64,000 nucleotides of DNA. Origin: Undibacterium sp049340185 (lineage in GTDB: Bacteria > Pseudomonadota > Gammaproteobacteria > Burkholderiales > Burkholderiaceae_D). The notes under the pieces are model-generated. The model had not been told where the DNA came from, searched no databases, and saw nothing but the letters and a program-made list of their open reading frames with translations. Location: contig NZ_JBMPPC010000002.1 in assembly GCF_049340185.1 (NCBI RefSeq), positions 496,001 through 560,000 on the forward strand. Reading direction: 5' to 3'. Positions 60,283 through 64,000 of this stretch are shown in pieces. Within the stretch, counting starts at the first letter, position 1, and each line of letters begins with the position of its first letter. A program made the position numbers and the translations under genes.

Positions 60283-62685
60283 TTAGTTTCTAACTGGCTT
60301 GCCAGTTTGCATCATGCCCATGATCCGCTCTTGCGTTTTTGGATGGTTCAATAATTCCATAAACGCTTTGCGCTCCAGGTCGAGCAACCATTGTTCGCTG
60401 ACCAGACTACCGTTGTCGATGTCGCCACCGCTGACTACTTCGGCAATCATCTTGCCGAGTTTGTAATCATGTGCAGAGATGAAACCGCCATCACGCATAT
60501 TGATCAGTTGTGCTGCGATCGATGCGATACCGTGACGACCAGTGACTGGCACCAGCTTACGCATTGGTGCGCGATAGCCAGCATCAAACATAGCGCGTGC
60601 TTCAACTTTCGCTACATGCAACAACTCGTAGGCATTGAATACGATCACGTCGTCTTGCGACAGGTAACCCATTTTTTGCGCTTCTAATGCAGACTTAGAT
60701 ACGGCGGCTGTCGCTGCATTGGTGAAGTAATTCTTCAAGAATTGCAGCAAGTCAGTGCCTTTGGCATCTGCTGCGGCACGGACTGCGGCTTCTTTCAAAC
60801 CGCCGCCGCCTGGCACCAGACCTACACCGACTTCGACCAGACCAATATACGATTCGATAGAAGCCACGCGTTTCGCTGCGTGCATCATCAGCTCGCAACC
60901 ACCGCCGAGCGCCAGACCGGCAACCGCAGCGACGACAGGGACATTCGCGTATTTCAAGCCTTGATGCGCTTGTTGCAGGCGCGAGATCGCTGGCTCGATA
61001 GCCTTGACACCACCTGACATAAACAATGGCAACATTGCTTGCAAATCAGCACCAGCGGAGAACGCACCGCCCTCGGCAGCATCCGCATTCCAGATCACCA
61101 GGCCTTTGTAATTCTTCTCGGCTTCGGCAATCGCTTTTTCCATACCTTCAATGACGCCAGGGCCAATCACGTGCATCTTGGTTTTCATGGACAAGATCAG
61201 TACGTCATCAGGTTTCTGATCAGTACCCTGGTGCCAGATACGCACGGAGTCATCTTCGAAGAAAGTCGTGCCTGCGGTTGCACCAGTCGGTGCACCAGCG
61301 CCCAATACAGGAGCGCGGAAAGCCTGACGATCATATACCGCTAATGTAGAGCGTGGTACATAAGTGCCGCTCGCCGCTGACCAGGAGCCCTCTGCTGTAT
61401 GTACACCTGTACGTCCGTCAAATACCCAGGCTGGTAAGGGTGCGTTACACAATGCTTTACCCGCATCGATATCCTCTTTCACCCAACCAGCAACTTCTTG
61501 CCAGCCGGATGCTTGCCATGTCTCGAACGGACCGACGTTCCAGCCGAAGCCCCAACGCATTGCGAAATCGATGTCGCGTGCATTATCGGCAATCGTTGCG
61601 CCGTGCACAGCGATGTAGTGGAAAGCATCGCGGAAAATCGCCCACAGGAACTGCGCCTGTACATTGGTCGATTCACGCAAGGTCTTCATTTTCTTGACCG
61701 GATCTTTTTCTTTCAGCATACGGGCAACAACGTCATCCGCCTTTGCACCACCAGTCACATACTGCGCTGTGGCGAAATCCAGGCGCTGAATATCTTTGCC
61801 AACTTTTTTATAGAAACCTGCGCCAGTCTTGGAACCCAGTGCACCAGCGGCAACCAGCTTGGCCAATACTTCTGGTGTTTTGTAGACAGCAAAGAATGGA
61901 TCGTCGGACAAATTATCTTGCATCGTTTTGATGACATGGCCCATCGTGTCCAAACCTACGACGTCGGCAGTACGAAAAGTACCGGACGAAGCGCGACCAA
62001 GTTTTTTACCGGTCAGATCATCGACCACGTCAACGGACAGACCGAATTTCTCTGCTTCATAAATCGTGGCGAGCATACCGAAAATACCAACGCGGTTGGC
62101 GATGAAGTTCGGTGTATCTTTAGCGCGTACAACGCCTTTGCCCAATGACGTAGTCAGGAAACCTTCGAGCTGGTCGATGATTTCTGGACGAGTTGCTACC
62201 GTCGGTATCAATTCAACCAGGTGCATATAGCGCGGTGGATTGAAGAAATGCACGCCGCAGAAACGGGCTTTTAATTCAGCCTCAAAACCTTCGGACAAGG
62301 CCGTGATCGACAGACCAGATGTGTTTGACGCGAAGATCGCATTTGGCGCGATATACGGTGACACTTTCTTGTACAGATCATGCTTCCAATCCATACGTTC
62401 AGCAATTGCTTCAATGATCAGGTCGCAACCTTTGAGCAATTCCAGATTGTCTTCGTAGTTGGCGACTTCGATCAAAGCAGCGTCATCTTTGTTGCCGAAC
62501 GGCGCAGGATTCAATTTTTTCAGGTTCTCGATGGCGCGCAAAACGATACCGTTTTTCGGGCCTTCTTTAGCTGGCAGATCAAACAATACGACAGGTACTT
62601 TTGCGTTGATGCAGTGCGCAGCAATTTGCGCGCCCATCACACCGGCACCAAGAACGGCGACTTTTTTAACGATGAAATTGGTCAT
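60283..62685 (-). CDS. Bifunctional 3-hydroxyacyl-CoA dehydrogenase / enoyl-CoA hydratase (FadN-type order)
   Basis: The product is 800 aa. The dehydrogenase is N-terminal (KKVAVLGAGVMGAQIAAHCINAKVPVVLFD, then ASNTSGLSITALS and GVHFFNPPRYMHLVELIP) and the crotonase domain C-terminal (about 490-700, with VPVVAAVAGLALGGGCELMMHAAKRVAS and GLVEVGVGLVPGGGGLKE). This is the reverse of E. coli FadB and matches FadN-type proteins. It converts enoyl-CoA to 3-ketoacyl-CoA in two steps, feeding the thiolase 14 nt downstream. ATG 62685 (MTNFIVKKVAVLG) is preferred to a start four codons earlier. Confidence 0.93.
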   Translation of the reverse strand: MTNFIVKKVAVLGAGVMGAQIAAHCINAKVPVVLFDLPAKEGPKNGIVLRAIENLKKLNPAPFGNKDDAALIEVANYEDNLELLKGCDLIIEAIAERMDWKHDLYKKVSPYIAPNAIFASNTSGLSITALSEGFEAELKARFCGVHFFNPPRYMHLVELIPTVATRPEIIDQLEGFLTTSLGKGVVRAKDTPNFIANRVGIFGMLATIYEAEKFGLSVDVVDDLTGKKLGRASSGTFRTADVVGLDTMGHVIKTMQDNLSDDPFFAVYKTPEVLAKLVAAGALGSKTGAGFYKKVGKDIQRLDFATAQYVTGGAKADDVVARMLKEKDPVKKMKTLRESTNVQAQFLWAIFRDAFHYIAVHGATIADNARDIDFAMRWGFGWNVGPFETWQASGWQEVAGWVKEDIDAGKALCNAPLPAWVFDGRTGVHTAEGSWSAASGTYVPRSTLAVYDRQAFRAPVLGAGAPTGATAGTTFFEDDSVRIWHQGTDQKPDDVLILSMKTKMHVIGPGVIEGMEKAIAEAEKNYKGLVIWNADAAEGGAFSAGADLQAMLPLFMSGGVKAIEPAISRLQQAHQGLKYANVPVVAAVAGLALGGGCELMMHAAKRVASIESYIGLVEVGVGLVPGGGGLKEAAVRAAADAKGTDLLQFLKNYFTNAATAAVSKSALEAQKMGYLSQDDVIVFNAYELLHVAKVEARAMFDAGYRAPMRKLVPVTGRHGIASIAAQLINMRDGGFISAHDYKLGKMIAEVVSGGDIDNGSLVSEQWLLDLERKAFMELLNHPKTQERIMGMMQTGKPVRN

Positions 62686-62809
62686 TTTTAACCTCATGTG
62701 GAATTCGTAGAACAGCGAAAAGCAATTTCTTTGTGCCCTCTCTCAATGACGGGAGAGGCTTAGATCTCGCAGGGTGCGCCGTGCACACCGTTTGAAATGG
62801 AAGAGAGGC

Positions 62810-62850
62810 GTGAAGGTGCACATGTTGCGCTCTGCAAAAGTGCACCTCAC
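62810..62850 (-). other. Hairpin between acyl-CoA dehydrogenase and FadN-type gene
   Basis: AGGTGCAC (62814-62821) pairs with GTGCACCT (62840-62847), extended by GTG/CAC after a one-base bulge; the loop is 18 nt. There is no T run, so it is not a classical terminator. It could stabilise or process the mRNA, or be a protein site. A third GTGCAC occurs at 62781. Confidence 0.45.
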
Positions 62851-62867
62851 ACCTGCTCAGTATTTCA

Positions 62868-64000
62868 TCAGAACAAATCCGCTTCGAGCGATAACAGATT
62901 TGCAGAACCAGAACGTGCTTGACGAATCAGCATCGCTGTTTCTGGGTACAGACGGGCGAAGTAGAAACGTACAGTCGCCAGTTTTGCTTTATAGAAGGTA
63001 TCGCTTGAATCTTGTTTTTCCAGAGCGATTTTTGCCATTTGTGCGAAGAAATAGCTGTACACCATATGACCGACAACACGCAGGTACGGCACAGCAGCAG
63101 CGCCAACCTCATCTGGATTCTGGAATGCCTTCATGCCAATTTCCATGGTCAGCTTAGTGACCTTATCGCCCAACTCCGCTAACGGAGTAACGAACTCGCT
63201 CATTGCTTCATTGGTGCCGTTCGCCTCAACAAATGCTTGTACTTTCGCGCCGAACTTACGCAGCTTCGCACCGTTGTCACCGAGGATTTTACGGCCTAAC
63301 AAGTCCAGAGACTGGACGGTGTTAGTACCTTCGTAAATCATATTGATACGTGAATCACGTACATATTGCTCCATGCCCCACTCAGCGATAAAACCGTGAC
63401 CGCCGTAGACTTGCATACATTCGGATGTGGCGGTCCATGCGTTATCAGTGATAAAGGCTTTGATGATCGGTGTCAGCAAAGCGACTTCGTCAGCGCATTC
63501 TTTACGCACTTCTTCATCAGGATGATTCAGCTCTTTATCCAGTTGCAAGGCTACATAGGAACAGAATGCGCGGGCGCCTTCTGCGTAGGCTTTTGCAGTG
63601 AACAACATACGACGCACATCGGCATGCACGATGATAGGATCGGCTGGCTTATCCGGTGCTTTCACACCAGACAGGCTGCGCATCTGGATACGGTCTTTTG
63701 CATAGACCAAGGCATTTTGGTAAGCGATTTCGGTCAGACCTAAACCTTGCATACCCACGCCCAGACGTGCCGCGTTCATGAACACGAACATCGCGTTCAG
63801 ACCTTTGTTCGGTCCGCCGATCAACCAGCCTTTTGCGCCGTCCATATTCATCTGGCAGGTTGAATTGCCGTGGATGCCCATTTTTTCTTCAATCGCGCCG
63901 CAAAAAATTGGATTACGAGCACCAACGCTACCATCCGCATTGGGCAAAAATTTAGGCACGATAAACAGAGAAATACCTTTGGAACCTTCTGGCGCGCCAG
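62868..64000 (-). CDS. Acyl-CoA dehydrogenase (large, FadE-like), 5' end outside window
   Basis: The frame stays open to the window edge, where it reads GAPEGSKGISLFIVPKFLPN, so the N-terminal part of about 220 residues lies outside. The visible part has NMDGAKGWLIGGPNKGLNAMFVFMNAARLGVGMQGLGL, then the catalytic Glu in MIYEGTNTVQSLDLLGRKIL, and an extra C-terminal helical domain (about the last 140 residues) found in the roughly 600-aa ACADs such as DmdC-like proteins. It catalyses the first, FAD-linked step of beta-oxidation. It precedes the FadN-type gene by 182 nt. The end sequence NLLSLEADLF is typical of the group. Confidence 0.92.
   Translation of the reverse strand, partial: GAPEGSKGISLFIVPKFLPNADGSVGARNPIFCGAIEEKMGIHGNSTCQMNMDGAKGWLIGGPNKGLNAMFVFMNAARLGVGMQGLGLTEIAYQNALVYAKDRIQMRSLSGVKAPDKPADPIIVHADVRRMLFTAKAYAEGARAFCSYVALQLDKELNHPDEEVRKECADEVALLTPIIKAFITDNAWTATSECMQVYGGHGFIAEWGMEQYVRDSRINMIYEGTNTVQSLDLLGRKILGDNGAKLRKFGAKVQAFVEANGTNEAMSEFVTPLAELGDKVTKLTMEIGMKAFQNPDEVGAAAVPYLRVVGHMVYSYFFAQMAKIALEKQDSSDTFYKAKLATVRFYFARLYPETAMLIRQARSGSANLLSLEADLF

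Overview
The window looks like a chromosomal segment of a Burkholderiales betaproteobacterium, most likely Oxalobacteraceae-like (Undibacterium/Herminiimonas type). The basis is the pilD-coaE-zapD-yacG block, a complete dcw (division and cell wall) cluster ending ftsZ-peroxiredoxin-lpxC, an M23 peptidase/DciA pair next to secA, a medium GC content and a PEP-CTERM protein. The genus is an inference. There are no rRNA or tRNA genes, no CRISPR array and no recognisable transposase. One RNA gene, rnpB, is present.

Layout. 0-2.3 kb: pilD (cut by the window edge), coaE, zapD, yacG on the + strand. 2.3-7.4 kb (- strand): a D-alanine catabolism cluster, alr, dadA, an Rrf2-like regulator and a TyrR-type sigma-54 activator. 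Upstream lie a sigma-54 promoter match and two tandem TyrR-box-like sites, so the cluster appears to be autoregulated. 7.6-10.5 kb: a Nudix hydrolase, a DUF815 ATPase, argJ. 10.5-15.9 kb: two acyl-CoA dehydrogenases and a 3-hydroxyacyl-CoA dehydrogenase, divergent from an IclR regulator with a palindromic operator candidate between them. 15.9-18.3 kb: a periplasmic solute-binding protein overlapping a CHASE-GGDEF diguanylate cyclase. 18.6-23.2 kb: secA with a duplicated C-terminal zinc motif, an M23 peptidase, and a divergent dciA.

23.5-42.8 kb (- strand): lpxC, peroxiredoxin, ftsZ, ftsA, ftsQ, ddl, murC, murG, ftsW, murD, mraY, murF, murE, ftsI, ftsL, rsmH, mraZ. Most junctions are ATGA or TGATG overlaps. 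Upstream of mraZ are four GTGNN boxes at exact 10-bp spacing, the expected MraZ operator.

43.3-57.6 kb is the more variable part: a large Cache/PAS/GAF/GGDEF/EAL protein, rnpB, a ThDP enzyme, a MerR regulator with its 19-bp-spaced target promoter and a CMD-family gene. It continues with a proline-rich lipoprotein carrying a TonB-box-like segment, a TolA/TonB-like protein with about 100-residue internal repeats, a PEP-CTERM protein, a small secreted protein, an orphan livM and an XRE-cupin regulator. 57.9-64 kb (- strand) is a beta-oxidation cluster: acyl-CoA dehydrogenase (cut by the edge), FadN-type bifunctional enzyme, thiolase and enoyl-CoA hydratase. A degraded copy of the enoyl-CoA hydratase 3' end lies 2.5 kb away beside livM.

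Non-coding structure stands out. A dispersed element of about 72-80 bp occurs at four intergenic sites. A 120-bp tandem repeat with a compensated hairpin lies between thiolase and enoyl-CoA hydratase. A 14-bp perfect inverted repeat contains the start codon of the XRE-cupin gene. All alignments were done by eye.
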